Source of the DNA: Marinibactrum halimedae
GTDB lineage: Bacteria > Pseudomonadota > Gammaproteobacteria > Pseudomonadales > Cellvibrionaceae
DNA length: 64,000 nt
Direction: 5' to 3'
Assembly: GCF_021234875.1 (NCBI RefSeq)
Contig: NZ_JAJQVM010000001.1
Location: 124,001 to 188,000 of the forward strand
Both the position numbers and the translations under genes were made by a program. The notes beneath the pieces were generated by a model that saw only the letters and a program-made list of their open reading frames with translations, was not told the DNA's origin and did not search any database. The stretch's first letter is position 1, and each line of letters opens with the position of its first letter. This document shows, piece by piece, positions 29,020 to 38,118 of this stretch.

Positions 29020-29095
29020 GGGTCGTTAGCTCAGCTGGTAGAGCAGTTGGCTTTTAACCAATTGGTCACTGGTTCGAATCCAGTACGACCCACCA
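29020..29095 (+). tRNA. tRNA-Lys(UUU), copy 1
   Basis: 76 nt with encoded CCA. The acceptor arm GGGTCGT pairs with ACGACCC (29085-29091). The D arm has AGCTCAGCTGGTAGAGC, the anticodon loop CTTTTAA has TTT at 29053-29055, and the T arm has GGTTCGAATCC. It lies downstream of queC as in Pseudomonas, where this tRNA is an island insertion site. No integrase is here. Confidence 0.97.
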
Positions 29096-29192
29096 ATTAT
29101 TGAGTAATGCTGTTTGCCTTACTTTTTAAATAGACATTTTGTTATGCACTTCTTGCTGTACTCTGTGTCTAGCGATTAATTTCGCAAAATTC

Positions 29193-29268
29193 GGGTCGTT
29201 AGCTCAGCTGGTAGAGCAGTTGGCTTTTAACCAATTGGTCACTGGTTCGAATCCAGTACGACCCACCA
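29193..29268 (+). tRNA. tRNA-Lys(UUU), copy 2
   Basis: Identical over all 76 nt to copy 1, starting 173 nt after it. The 97-nt spacer between them is unrelated to copy 1's flanks. Probably one transcript with copy 1, ending at the terminator just downstream. Confidence 0.97.
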
Positions 29269-29276
29269 TATGAAAG

Positions 29277-29300
29277 AGGGTGCGCAAGCACCCTTTTTTT
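29277..29300 (+). terminator. terminator after tRNA-Lys copy 2
   Basis: GGGTGC/GCACCC stem (29278-29283 with 29288-29293), GCAA tetraloop, then seven T residues. Confidence 0.92.
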
Positions 29301-29473
29301 ATGCATGTTTGAAAATTTTGATTATTTTTTGATCTTTTAATGGCGAATGGTGCGGTAGTGACTGTCGTTTCAATGTTCTCAATGCTACCACCTTGTTTTA
29401 GCACTCGTTGGCGAGCACTTAAGCTTGCAGTCCGTGTGATAAACTATTGGCCTGAAATTCATAGGAGTTAACG

Positions 29474-30532
29474 ATGCTCAATTCCACAGATAATGACGTT
29501 GCCACACAGGACGCTCGTGGGGTCGTACGTGAATATTTAGCAACTGATCATTCTGATCAGCTGTCTCCAGAAGAAGCTCAAGAGTACAAAGCGCGCATCA
29601 AACAGCTTTTAATTGATCAAAACGCAGTGTTGGTGGCTCACTATTATACAGACCCTGAAATCCAGTCTTTGGCTGAAGAAACCGGAGGTTGTGTTTCTGA
29701 TTCGCTTGAGATGGCGAGATTCGGTAAAGATCATCCTGCAGATACACTGATTGTGGCAGGTGTCAAATTCATGGGGGAGACGGCAAAGATTTTAACCCCT
29801 CATAAACGTGTATTGATGCCAACGTTAGAAGCAACCTGTTCTTTGGACTTGGGTTGTCCTGCCGATGAGTTTTCTGCATTTTGCGATAATCATTCTGACC
29901 GAACGGTGGTGGTGTACGCTAATACGTCTGCTGCGGTGAAAGCTCGGGCTGACTGGGTGGTGACTTCTAGTATTGCCTTGGACGTTGTAGATCATCTGGA
30001 TGCTCAAGGAGAAAAAATTATTTGGGCACCTGATAAGCATCTCGGTTCATACGTGCAGCGTAAGACGGGCGCCGATGTGATTTTATGGGATAGTGCTTGT
30101 ATCGTGCATGAGGAGTTTAAGGCTCAGGGCGTTCTAGATCTTAAAAAGCTTTACCCTGATGCAATCGTATTGGTTCATCCTGAATCCCCAGAGGCAGTAG
30201 TTGATTTAGCGGATGTGGTCGGTTCGACATCACAGTTGATTCATGCCGCCAAAACCATGCCCAATGACCGTTTTATTGTCGCGACAGATCAGGGAATTTT
30301 CTACAAAATGCAGCAGGTATGCCCGGATAAAGAGCTCTTTGTAGCGCCAACGGCAGGCAATGGCGCCACTTGTCGAAGTTGTGCCAATTGCCCTTGGATG
30401 GCGATGAATGGATTGGCGAATTTGGAATCCGTTCTGCGCAATGGGGGGAATGAAATTTTTGTGGATAAGGACTTGGGTGATCAAGCCATGAAACCCCTTC
30501 AGCGTATGCTGGACTTTAAGAAATCCCTTTAA
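29474..30532 (+). CDS. nadA: quinolinate synthase NadA
   Basis: Iron-sulfur enzyme condensing iminoaspartate with dihydroxyacetone phosphate to quinolinate in de novo NAD synthesis. 352 residues. The N-terminal [20 protein letters not shown] and the three cluster-ligand cysteine regions are visible: [11 protein letters not shown] (about 117), [11 protein letters not shown] (about 210) and [16 protein letters not shown] (about 300). Monocistronic by context; a GC-rich hairpin follows the stop. No NadR-type operator that I can recognise. Confidence 0.97.
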   Translation: MLNSTDNDVATQDARGVVREYLATDHSDQLSPEEAQEYKARIKQLLIDQNAVLVAHYYTDPEIQSLAEETGGCVSDSLEMARFGKDHPADTLIVAGVKFMGETAKILTPHKRVLMPTLEATCSLDLGCPADEFSAFCDNHSDRTVVVYANTSAAVKARADWVVTSSIALDVVDHLDAQGEKIIWAPDKHLGSYVQRKTGADVILWDSACIVHEEFKAQGVLDLKKLYPDAIVLVHPESPEAVVDLADVVGSTSQLIHAAKTMPNDRFIVATDQGIFYKMQQVCPDKELFVAPTAGNGATCRSCANCPWMAMNGLANLESVLRNGGNEIFVDKDLGDQAMKPLQRMLDFKKSL

Positions 30533-30549
30533 TCTTTTAGGGTTAAATA

Positions 30550-30569
30550 CCCCGCCACTTGCGGCGGGG
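30550..30569. terminator. GC-rich hairpin between convergent nadA and DUF3617 gene
   Basis: CCCCGCC (30550-30556) and GGCGGGG (30563-30569) with a 6-nt loop. Strong stem but only a weak T tract on either side, so terminator function is probable rather than certain. Confidence 0.55.
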
Positions 30570-30573
30570 ATGT

Positions 30574-31005
30574 TTATTGGTTTGAGGGGCAATCGCCCAT
30601 TCTTCGAGCATTCCAACGAATTTCGCTATCAAATGTAGATTCCCCTATCTTTACTGCGATATTCATTTCCCCCCTGCTGGTTTTGCCTTCGACAGTGTAT
30701 TGTCCTTGAATATTTGCTTGTGCGTCTGGAGAAAGGCATTTTGCTAAGAAGTTCAAGGTATTATTTGATAGAGTTTTTTCTGAAATAGAACACTCGCCAA
30801 ACTCTTCCAAAATATCCTCGACGGATACCTGCGTTTCTTTGAAGCACTCAACATTCGTTTCTGTGATTGGGCGTCCTGAAAAGGGGTCTGTGGTGGTTGA
30901 AGTGGATTCCCATAACCCTGGAGAAACAGGAAGAGAGGCAGCAGAACTGTATGAGGAGCATAAGGCAATAAAGAAAATCGTATAATATGACTTCAGGTAT
31001 GGCAT
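30574..31005 (-). CDS. DUF3617 family periplasmic protein
   Basis: A small exported protein of 143 residues when started at the ATG at 31005, which gives a clean signal peptide (MPYLKSYYTIFFIALCSS, cleavage near SSAAS). The mature part begins with the DUF3617 signature SPGLWESTSTT and contains four cysteines, likely disulfide-bonded. The frame continues 8 codons to 31029, a less likely start. Function of the family is unknown. It converges with nadA. Confidence 0.78.
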   Translation of the reverse strand: MPYLKSYYTIFFIALCSSYSSAASLPVSPGLWESTSTTTDPFSGRPITETNVECFKETQVSVEDILEEFGECSISEKTLSNNTLNFLAKCLSPDAQANIQGQYTVEGKTSRGEMNIAVKIGESTFDSEIRWNARRMGDCPSNQ

Positions 31006-31230
31006 GAAAATTTGTCTCTGGCTGATCATTGTTTTTTTAGTTGCTGGGCTTATATGAGAAGTGTTTTACTCAGATTGCTCATTCCTGAGCAGGCCACCAA
31101 TCCAATACAGCTGAAGGTGAGAAGCCTGGCGAGTATCTCACTGAACCTATGATCGAGCTGTGTGGGTATCGAGATTTTATGGCGATATCGTACTTTTTTT
31201 CACTGATGTGAAAGTGCTCAAGAGACTGGT

Positions 31231-31271
31231 GTGATGTCCTAATATTTCGAGGCGAAAAAGTAGGACATCAC
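31231..31271. repeat. two-stem palindrome downstream of darP
   Basis: Perfect 11-bp inverted repeat GTGATGTCCTA / TAGGACATCAC (31231-31241 and 31261-31271). It encloses a symmetric 3x3 internal loop and an inner 5-bp stem TTTCG/CGAAA (31245-31249, 31253-31257) with a 3-nt loop. No T-run on either side, so not an ordinary terminator. Confidence 0.8.
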
Positions 31272-31312
31272 AAGTAGGGCATTAAAAAGAGGGGTGGGTA
31301 TAAACGGACGGG

Positions 31313-31831
31313 TTATGGCTGAGCCGTATTGTCAACCACCTCTCGAATTAATTTGAATAATTTGCGGGCACTGGCAGGCGGTTTATTGGCAGTTGCTTCT
31401 TTATTTGCTGCACGTATCAGTTGATTAAGTAACTGCCGATTTGCTGTCGGATACTCCTCGAGAAAAAGAGCTGATGTGCTGGGTTCTTGAAGTAACCGAT
31501 CCCGCCATTGTTCGGCAACATGCAGTGATTTCGTTTGTAAGCGGCTTCGATCTTTAATGGCATCCAGTGCTGCTTTGATGCTTTCGAAGTCGTCGTTGCG
31601 CAGTAATTTTGCTATGTATTGCACCTGCCTTTTTCGAGCACTGCCTGCCTTCAGTTTACGGGCCAAAGCAATGGCTTCTTGAAGGTTGGTACTTAGTGGT
31701 ACTGTTGCTAAATGGTTATCAGATAACTCGGTAAGCTCAGAGCCGAGATCTTGCAGGCCCTTCATTTCTTTTTTTACGGCGGTTTTACTGATGAAGAGCT
31801 CTTCATCGTCATGTGGGTTGTCATCAATCAT
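31313..31831 (-). CDS. darP: ribosome-associated protein DarP (YjgA)
   Basis: 172-residue all-helical protein of the YjgA/UPF0307 family, a factor acting in late 50S subunit assembly. The characteristic blocks are SKTAVKKEMKGLQDLGSEL, ARKLKAGSARKRQVQYIAKLLRN and SARKLFKLIREV. It starts 53 bp after the mgtE stop on the same strand, so it is probably in the mgtE transcript. The palindrome at 31231-31271 lies about 40 bp after its stop. Confidence 0.92.
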   Translation of the reverse strand: MIDDNPHDDEELFISKTAVKKEMKGLQDLGSELTELSDNHLATVPLSTNLQEAIALARKLKAGSARKRQVQYIAKLLRNDDFESIKAALDAIKDRSRLQTKSLHVAEQWRDRLLQEPSTSALFLEEYPTANRQLLNQLIRAANKEATANKPPASARKLFKLIREVVDNTAQP

Positions 31832-31884
31832 GGTGTGTTATCTAGGTATGCCTTGTGGTGTATCGGTTAAAGCATTTTAAGGGA

Positions 31885-33255
31885 TTAGGTATAGAAGTAG
31901 GTAGCCAAGCCTAAAAAGGCGAAAAAGCCTACTACATCTGTAACGGTAGTCAAGGCAACACCACCGGCCAAGGCCGGATCAATACGCAAACCTTTCAAAA
32001 CAATCGGCAGTAACGCGCCTGCTAGGGCCGCAAAAATCAGATTGATGACCATAGCCGCAGCGATAATCCAGGCAATGGTGATGTCTTCAAACCACACAGC
32101 AGCAATGATACCCATCACAACCGCCCAAAGTAGTCCATTAATGGCTCCTACCTGAAATTCACGTGATAACAACCACGTTAAGTTATTTCGTCCAATATGC
32201 CCTAATGCCATACCACGAATGACAACGGTGAGGGTTTGACTACCGGCAACACCGCCCATGCTGGCAACAATTGGCATTAACACTGCCAATGCAACGACTT
32301 TGTCAATCGTATCTTGGAAGAGATTGATTACGGATGAGGCAATGATGGCGGTGAGTAAATTAATCCCAAGCCAGATGGCACGGCGCGGAGAGGCTCTCGT
32401 GACTGAGGCAAAGGTGTCCGCGTCATCTTCTAAACCTGCCAGGCTCATTAATGAGTGGTCGGCATCTTCTCGAATGACATCGACGACGTCGTCAATGGTT
32501 ACTCGTCCCAGTAATCGACCGTTTTCTTCAATCACGGGTGCCATTACCCAGTCATTACGCTCGAATAAGCTGGCCACATCGCTGTCTTTCATGTCGGGGT
32601 GTAAGACGACCACATTGGTATCCATGACTTCCCTTACGGTCATATTGGGGTCGCTGGTCAGCAGTCGGGTGAGGGGGAGTATGCCCAGAAAAATGTCTCG
32701 ACGATTGACCACCATTAAACTGTATGTTGAGTCAGGTAAGCTTTCGTGTCGTCTTAGATAGCGTAATACCACATCCAGTGTTAAGTCGGGTCGAACGGTG
32801 ATGACATCGGTATCCATCAGGCCGCCAGCGGTGTCCTCATCGTACGATAAGACCGATTCCACACGCTGCCGATTTTGATGGGACATGGCTGCCAGCACTT
32901 CTTGAATCACTTGGTCTGGCAAGTGCTGAAGGATGTCAGCAACGTCATCCGCGCTGAGATCCTCGGTAATGGCCGCTACCTCCGAAGACTCCATGCGAGC
33001 CAGTATTTGTGCTTGCACATCATGGGAGAGTTCTTGAAGTACTTCGCCTTCCAGCTCCTTATCCACCAGTCGCCAAAGGATAATACGACGCTGGGGGGGA
33101 GAAGAGTCTAAGAGGTGTGCGATGGCGGCCGGTTGCAGGCCGTTAAGCATTTTCTGGACTTGCTTGAATGTGCCCGATTCCATTGCCGCCAACAAATCAC
33201 CGAGCTTGCTTTGGGTTTGAAGAGCAAGGTCGTCGGTATTGGGGCTAATGGGCAT
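31885..33255 (-). CDS. mgtE: magnesium transporter MgtE
   Basis: Mg2+ channel of the MgtE family, homodimer in the inner membrane. 456 residues. The N-terminal superhelical domain (about 20-135) contains repeated HLLDSSPPQRRIILWRL-like units. Tandem CBS domains (about 138-265) begin at YDEDTAGGLMDTDVITV. Five transmembrane helices (about 290-455) include VALAVLMPIVASMGGVAGSQT and end GFFAFLGLATYF. The cytosolic domains sense Mg2+ and gate the pore. The 321-bp upstream region has a structured segment but no Mg riboswitch that I can recognise. Confidence 0.96.
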   Translation of the reverse strand: MPISPNTDDLALQTQSKLGDLLAAMESGTFKQVQKMLNGLQPAAIAHLLDSSPPQRRIILWRLVDKELEGEVLQELSHDVQAQILARMESSEVAAITEDLSADDVADILQHLPDQVIQEVLAAMSHQNRQRVESVLSYDEDTAGGLMDTDVITVRPDLTLDVVLRYLRRHESLPDSTYSLMVVNRRDIFLGILPLTRLLTSDPNMTVREVMDTNVVVLHPDMKDSDVASLFERNDWVMAPVIEENGRLLGRVTIDDVVDVIREDADHSLMSLAGLEDDADTFASVTRASPRRAIWLGINLLTAIIASSVINLFQDTIDKVVALAVLMPIVASMGGVAGSQTLTVVIRGMALGHIGRNNLTWLLSREFQVGAINGLLWAVVMGIIAAVWFEDITIAWIIAAAMVINLIFAALAGALLPIVLKGLRIDPALAGGVALTTVTDVVGFFAFLGLATYFYT

Positions 33256-33499
33256 AAATTGGTCGCCTTTTGATTCTATTTGATGTGGATACGTTGGTGT
33301 TGGCTGTGTTTGGTTTTTCGCTTTTAGTGTAAGCGATAACGGCTTTTTAGGTTGATTATGGAAAGTTAAATGATACTTCGTGTCGTGTATGCGATTTACT
33401 TATACGCACGGTATCCGATGGGAGGCTTTTTTCTTATCAAAGCCCTGAGTCAGCCGATAGAGTGCAGCCAAAGTATTATTTTACGGTAAAGAAGGATGG

Positions 33500-33568
33500 G
33501 CGTCGCTACTTAAGTGAATAAAGGGAATGTATTTCGGACACCCTTCACTTGTATAAGAGACACGACGC
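33500..33568. other. structured intergenic segment between mgtE and npr
   Basis: The 321-bp gap 33256-33576 holds no gene. Its right end can fold into nested pairings: GCGTCG (33500-33505) with CGACGC (33563-33568), AAGTGAA (33512-33518) with TTCACTT (33544-33550), and GGG (33523-33525) with CCC (33541-33543). It lies directly after the npr stop on the minus strand, so it may end or stabilise that transcript. Confidence 0.45.
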
Positions 33569-33576
33569 TAAGCGAG

Positions 33577-33846
33577 CTATTCACCTTCACCAAATTTATC
33601 GAGAATTAAATCGCTGATGGTCTCGATGGCATTGTCTTGGTCTTGTCCGCTGACTTGGAGTGTGACTTCTGAACCTTTTCCTGCGGCTAACAGCATAATG
33701 GCCATAACACTTTTGCAGTCTACACTACGATCTTCGTAGCAAAGGTTTATTTGGCTGCTAAAGCGCATTGCGGTCTTTGCAAGCAAAGTGGCAGCGCGGG
33801 CGTGTAAGCCCCTTATATTGGTAATTTCAACCGTTCGTTCCAGCAT
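33577..33846 (-). CDS. ptsO: HPr-like phosphocarrier NPr of the nitrogen PTS
   Basis: 89-residue HPr-fold protein. The phosphorylated histidine is H15 in NIRGLHARAATLLAKTA, and the second conserved segment reads SVDCKSVMAIMLLAAGKGSEV. NPr relays phosphate from PtsP (EI-Ntr) to PtsN. It is the last gene of the rpoN-hpf-ptsN-rapZ-npr cluster on the minus strand, 106 bp after rapZ. Also called npr. Confidence 0.95.
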   Translation of the reverse strand: MLERTVEITNIRGLHARAATLLAKTAMRFSSQINLCYEDRSVDCKSVMAIMLLAAGKGSEVTLQVSGQDQDNAIETISDLILDKFGEGE

Positions 33847-33952
33847 AATATTGTCTTATTAAAATTATTGTTTTATAGAAATTGTTGTGCGCTTATTGAT
33901 GAAACTGTTGATGAAATCCATCGGCTTCTTGAGTGTTAGTATCGAATAATGC

Positions 33953-34807
33953 TTAGTCTGAGCAGGGTAAGTCTCGATGTCTAACTTGTACATTGTCATA
34001 GTGCTCGACAAATCGTTGCTTTAATTGCTGGCTAACATACACGGAGCGATGATGGCCACCTGTGCAGCCGATCGCAACCGTCATGTAGCTTCGATTGCTG
34101 GCTTCAAATCGAGGTAGCCAGCGATTTAGATAGAAAGTGATGTCATCGACCATTTCTTGGACGTGAGCGTGGCTGCTTAAAAATTCTGCCACGGGTTCGT
34201 CAAGTCCACTGTGGCTTCTGAGTTCGGGAACCCAATAAGGGTTAGGTAAACAGCGGACATCAAACATCAGGTCGGCATCAGCGGGAACACCACGTTTAAA
34301 ACCAAAGGATTGAAACTGAAGTGCAATGCCGGTTTCTTCATGTTTCACTGCCCATTTTTTTACAAGGTCGCGCAGTTGGTGGAGGCTGAGATGGCTGGTA
34401 TCGACAACTTTATCTGCAGTGTGTTGTATGGGAGCGAGTAGGTCATTTTCCTTTAAGATTGCGGCCTTAAGGTCGACTTCTTTGGAGGAAAGTGGGTGTT
34501 TTCGTCGAGTTTCACTGTATCGCTTGATAAGGACATCATCGCGAGCATCCAGATAGAGAATTTCTGTGCACTGAGTCTTTTCTTTGTGCTTGTCCATCAG
34601 GTAGGTGAACTGAGCAAGATCGCAGGATCGAGTTCGGGCATCGACGCTTACCGCGAAAGTTTGTTCTGTGTGGCACTCTTCTTCAACTAACGCGGGAAGT
34701 AGTTTTAGGGGCAAGTTGTCAATACATACGTAACCGGCATCTTCGAGTACATGCAACGCGGCGCTTTTGCCTGAGCCAGACCGTCCACTGATAATAATGA
34801 GGCGCAT
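33953..34807 (-). CDS. rapZ: RNase adapter protein RapZ
   Basis: 284-residue P-loop protein (YvcJ/RapZ family). The Walker A is ISGRSGSGKSAALHVLED (about residues 6-23). The C-terminal domain carries SFGFKRGVPADADLMFDVR and IGCTGGHHRSVYVSQQL. In E. coli RapZ delivers the sRNA GlmZ to RNase E and so controls glucosamine-6-phosphate synthase. AGGAG precedes the ATG. Lies between ptsN and npr as usual. Confidence 0.97.
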   Translation of the reverse strand: MRLIIISGRSGSGKSAALHVLEDAGYVCIDNLPLKLLPALVEEECHTEQTFAVSVDARTRSCDLAQFTYLMDKHKEKTQCTEILYLDARDDVLIKRYSETRRKHPLSSKEVDLKAAILKENDLLAPIQHTADKVVDTSHLSLHQLRDLVKKWAVKHEETGIALQFQSFGFKRGVPADADLMFDVRCLPNPYWVPELRSHSGLDEPVAEFLSSHAHVQEMVDDITFYLNRWLPRFEASNRSYMTVAIGCTGGHHRSVYVSQQLKQRFVEHYDNVQVRHRDLPCSD

Positions 34808-34982
34808 CTTTGTCGCTCCTTAGAAGTTCTTTAAATGGATTACGATGATGAGTGCGTTGTCGTTAAGTACGTGTATTTAGGTGCTTGCGTTTGGTCATTG
34901 CCTTCAGATAGATGTATTCCGGTATTTGCATCTTGAATATTAAGGTAATCACACCAGATAAACGTAATCTCAGATTAACGAA

Positions 34983-35435
34983 TCACAGGGTGGTGAGTGC
35001 ATTATCATAGAGTTCGCCGTCAGTTGTGGCCTTTCTAAGGCCTTGTAAATAGTTTGTGTTTGAAAAGAGTTCAGCGAGGGATCTCAGTGTTTGTAAATGT
35101 GAGTCGTTCGCTTCTTCCGGCACGATTAGCGCGAAGATTAGATCGACGGGCGCATCGTCAATGGCGTCAAAAGGAAGCGGGGTTTTTAACTTGAATAACG
35201 CACCGATGCTGCCGGTACAGTTTTCCAGTCGACAGTGAGGAATGGCAATACCTTGGCCTATACCGGTTGAACCCAGTCGTTCACGGGCCATAAGACGTCG
35301 AAAGATTTCCTCACCTTCCAGAGTAGGCAGGCTTGAGGCGATGTGAGTGGCTATGAGTTCGAGAGTGCGTTTTTTACTGCCGCCCTCCAAGCCGCATACA
35401 ACGCGGTTGGGGGCGATAAGGCTGGATAGATCCAT
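34983..35435 (-). CDS. ptsN: nitrogen-PTS EIIA component PtsN
   Basis: 150-residue EIIA-Ntr. The phosphorylation site is the histidine in GIGQGIAIPHCRL (about residue 68), and the C-terminal APVDLIFALIVPEEANDSHLQTL is conserved. It receives phosphate from NPr. Its phosphorylation state regulates potassium transport, RpoE- and other stress-related targets in related bacteria. It starts 18 bp after the hpf stop; rapZ follows. Confidence 0.96.
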   Translation of the reverse strand: MDLSSLIAPNRVVCGLEGGSKKRTLELIATHIASSLPTLEGEEIFRRLMARERLGSTGIGQGIAIPHCRLENCTGSIGALFKLKTPLPFDAIDDAPVDLIFALIVPEEANDSHLQTLRSLAELFSNTNYLQGLRKATTDGELYDNALTTL

Positions 35436-35453
35436 AATGGTTATCGAATTCCG

Positions 35454-35744
35454 TTAACGATGACTGCGAAGTTTTTCTTTGTGTTTGAGTAATTGCCGAT
35501 CAAGCTTATCGGCAAGCGCATCGATGGCGGCATAGAGGTCTTCTGACTCGCTATTGGCGACAATGTCACGCCCGCTGACATGAACCTGAGCTTCCGCAAT
35601 TTGACGTAATTTGTCCACACTGAGTACGACGTTAGTTTGAGTAATTTGGTCGTGATGTTTGCTGAGTTTGAGCAGCTTGGATTGGACATAGTCTTTGATG
35701 GGGGGGGTGAGCTCTAGGTGATGGCCGCTGATGTTTATTTGCAT
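35454..35744 (-). CDS. hpf: ribosome hibernation-promoting factor Hpf (short form)
   Basis: 96-residue beta-alpha-beta-beta-beta-alpha protein beginning MQINISGHHLELTPPIKDYV, with EAQVHVSGRDIVANSESEDLYAAIDALADKLDRQLLK as its C-terminal half (positions about 52-88). The short form, with RMF, promotes 100S ribosome dimers in stationary phase. GAGAGG precedes the start. It lies between rpoN and ptsN as in other Gammaproteobacteria. Confidence 0.96.
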   Translation of the reverse strand: MQINISGHHLELTPPIKDYVQSKLLKLSKHHDQITQTNVVLSVDKLRQIAEAQVHVSGRDIVANSESEDLYAAIDALADKLDRQLLKHKEKLRSHR

Positions 35745-35969
35745 AGTGTTTCCTCTCTCGCTTGAGCCTTAAGTCATGGCTCGACGATGGACGTTACCGT
35801 CCTGACATGACGACCATTTTTGAAGATAAAAAGACAGTCGTCCGTTCAAAGCTACACTGGTTGTTCTGTTCTCGTATTGTTCTTTAATTGTTCTATTCGA
35901 TTTCTTGAATGTGGCAGTAATACGCTATTCATTCGATACGTGTCGTATAAAAACCGATAAAACTAACGT

Positions 35970-37685
35970 TTAAATTAATTGTTTACGTTCATTTGAAGCG
36001 GAAATGCCCAGAGACTCGCGGTATTTGGCGATCGTACGCCTGGCTACTTTAATGCCCTGATCTGCCAACAGGGCCGTAATTTTGCTGTCGCTTAATGGTT
36101 TTCTTGGATCTTCAGCCGCCACCAGCTTTTTGATGATGGCGCGAATTGCTGTAGAAGAACACTCGCCACCGTTTTCCATGCTGACATGGCTGGAAAAGAA
36201 AAACTTCAATTCAAAAATACCTTGCGGGGTGTGCATGTATTTTTGTGTGGTCACCCGAGATATGGTGGATTCATGCATTCCCACATCTTCAGCAATATCA
36301 TGAAGGACCAGCGGGCGCATGGCTTCAGGGCCATGATCTAAGAAGCCTTGTTGCTTGTCTACGATGCAGCTGGCTACTTTCAGTAAAGTTTCATTTCGAC
36401 TTTGAAGGCTTTTGAGAAACCAACGAGCTTCTTGCAAATTGTCACGTAAAAAGGCGTTGTCGTTGCTGCTGTCAGCGCGTTTGACGAGACTGGCGTAGTT
36501 AGAATTAATGCGAAGTTTGGGGGCAATTTCGGGATTGAGTTCAACGACCCAACGGCCTTCCTTTTTCTGCACAAAGACATCGGGAACGACATAGCTGGTT
36601 TGATTTCCGCCCAGTGCGGCACCGGGTTGGGGGGTTAGGCTTTGGATGAGGCCAACCACTTCTTTTAATTCAGGTTCTTTGAGCTTACAGCGACGCATCA
36701 GCTGTTTGTAATCTCGGTTGCCTAATAACGTTAAGTGCTCCATAACAATCAGTTTAGCAGCCCCAAGAAAAGGTGTTTGTGAATCAAACTGATTGAGCTG
36801 GACCATCAGGCATTCCGATAGGTTTTGGCTGCAACAACCAACAGGATCAAAGCGTTGCAAGCGGTGTTGAACCGCTAAAACTTCTTCTAAGGTGAGTGCT
36901 TCGTCTTCATTTTCATTGTCGACGTTTCCATCATCATCGTGTTGATGGTCAGCATGGCTTTCCATTTTTGGTCCTTCCAGCGGCGTTGTTGAATCGAACG
37001 CTTCCTCTGTGTCAGAGCCAGATGGGGTTGATGATTTGCTGGTCGTCTCTTCTTCTGAGATGGCTTCCTGAGGTTGCTCTGGCGTATGAAGCAGTCCTTG
37101 ATAGATCTCCTCTATGCTACTTGACAGTAAACCACTGGGTTCAACCGAATCGATAATGGCGATGGCAATGGAGCGATCTCGATCACTCATAGGGGTGAGA
37201 TTCAGTTGCCACAGTAGGTGTTCTTGTAATGTCTCGGTATTGTCTATTTGGCTATCAAAAAAGCTGTCGTCCCGTTCTGGGCCGACGGCAGAAGACGACA
37301 CGCCAGACCCTTGGTAGATGTCATCCCACTGAGTATCGACAGGAAGTTCATTGGGGATATTTTCTTGCCATTCGTCAGATGGCGTCTCTGATGGTGTGTC
37401 GTTTGTGGCGTAATCACTCGTTGAGTAATCCTCGTTTGAGGCTTCAGAGGCGTTTTCGGAAGGAGAGGATTCTTTATCATTCGTGTTGGACTGTAAGGAT
37501 TCATTGGCGCTGTCACTTGGCTCGCTTTCCCCTTCAGTGACTTCAAGCATGGGGTTGGAGTCGAGAGCCTCTTGAATTTCTTGCTGCAGGTCTAAAGTGG
37601 AGAGTTGCAATAGTCGAATAGCCTGTTGCAACTGAGGAGTCATGGTCAACTGTTGACCAAGTTTGAGCTGTAACGATTGTTTCAT
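35970..37685 (-). CDS. rpoN: RNA polymerase sigma-54 factor
   Basis: Sigma-54, which directs RNA polymerase to -24/-12 promoters with AAA+ activators. The N-terminal region I is [20 protein letters not shown]. The core-binding domain runs about 275-400, a helix-turn-helix lies near residue 460, and the C-terminal RpoN box is [14 protein letters not shown]. At 571 residues it is about 75-95 longer than the Pseudomonas and E. coli proteins as I remember them. The excess is Ser/Glu/Asp/Thr-rich sequence at about 53-135 and 205-270, in the variable region II. hpf follows 225 bp downstream. Confidence 0.96.
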   Translation of the reverse strand: MKQSLQLKLGQQLTMTPQLQQAIRLLQLSTLDLQQEIQEALDSNPMLEVTEGESEPSDSANESLQSNTNDKESSPSENASEASNEDYSTSDYATNDTPSETPSDEWQENIPNELPVDTQWDDIYQGSGVSSSAVGPERDDSFFDSQIDNTETLQEHLLWQLNLTPMSDRDRSIAIAIIDSVEPSGLLSSSIEEIYQGLLHTPEQPQEAISEEETTSKSSTPSGSDTEEAFDSTTPLEGPKMESHADHQHDDDGNVDNENEDEALTLEEVLAVQHRLQRFDPVGCCSQNLSECLMVQLNQFDSQTPFLGAAKLIVMEHLTLLGNRDYKQLMRRCKLKEPELKEVVGLIQSLTPQPGAALGGNQTSYVVPDVFVQKKEGRWVVELNPEIAPKLRINSNYASLVKRADSSNDNAFLRDNLQEARWFLKSLQSRNETLLKVASCIVDKQQGFLDHGPEAMRPLVLHDIAEDVGMHESTISRVTTQKYMHTPQGIFELKFFFSSHVSMENGGECSSTAIRAIIKKLVAAEDPRKPLSDSKITALLADQGIKVARRTIAKYRESLGISASNERKQLI

Positions 37686-38118
37686 GGTACGCCTGACATT
37701 CCACTTGTTGTTCGTTGATGCAGCCTAAGTATTGTCATTGCTGAGCACTCATTCAATTGGATGAGTCTGAGGTAGTGTGTTATTACCGATTGAAATGGTG
37801 TGGCATGAGTGTGGCTGCTCTGCTGTTGGAAAAACTTTCGTACAAGAGTCTACGAGCTTATTTGGCCTTTTGGTATTGTCTACATAATATGGGGCTTCTG
37901 TTTACGGGGTTTCTTTAGCCATTATATGTGCATTCTGTCGTGATGACTCAAGCATTGCTTCTGTGGTTCAGTGTAGACGGGAAGCGGGTTGGCAGGCAAT
38001 ACATTTTAAGCAATATTTATGCCTGTAAAGCTCGCCAGTAAAATGAAATGGATAGGGGAAGAAAGAGAAATAAGCGAAACCCAACACCGACGAGTATAGT
38101 TCAGAGTGATGGGTTCGG
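37686..38118. other. intergenic region between lptB and rpoN
   Basis: 433 bp with no supported gene. Both neighbours read on the minus strand, so this must include the 3' end of lptB and a promoter for rpoN. An imperfect inverted repeat around 38075-38120 near the lptB stop could act as a weak terminator. No promoter can be assigned with confidence. Confidence 0.5.

Noticed and set aside
33256-33499. Possible Mg2+ riboswitch upstream of mgtE
   Set aside because: No M-box or mgtA-type leader pattern could be recognised; only simple inverted repeats at the far end.
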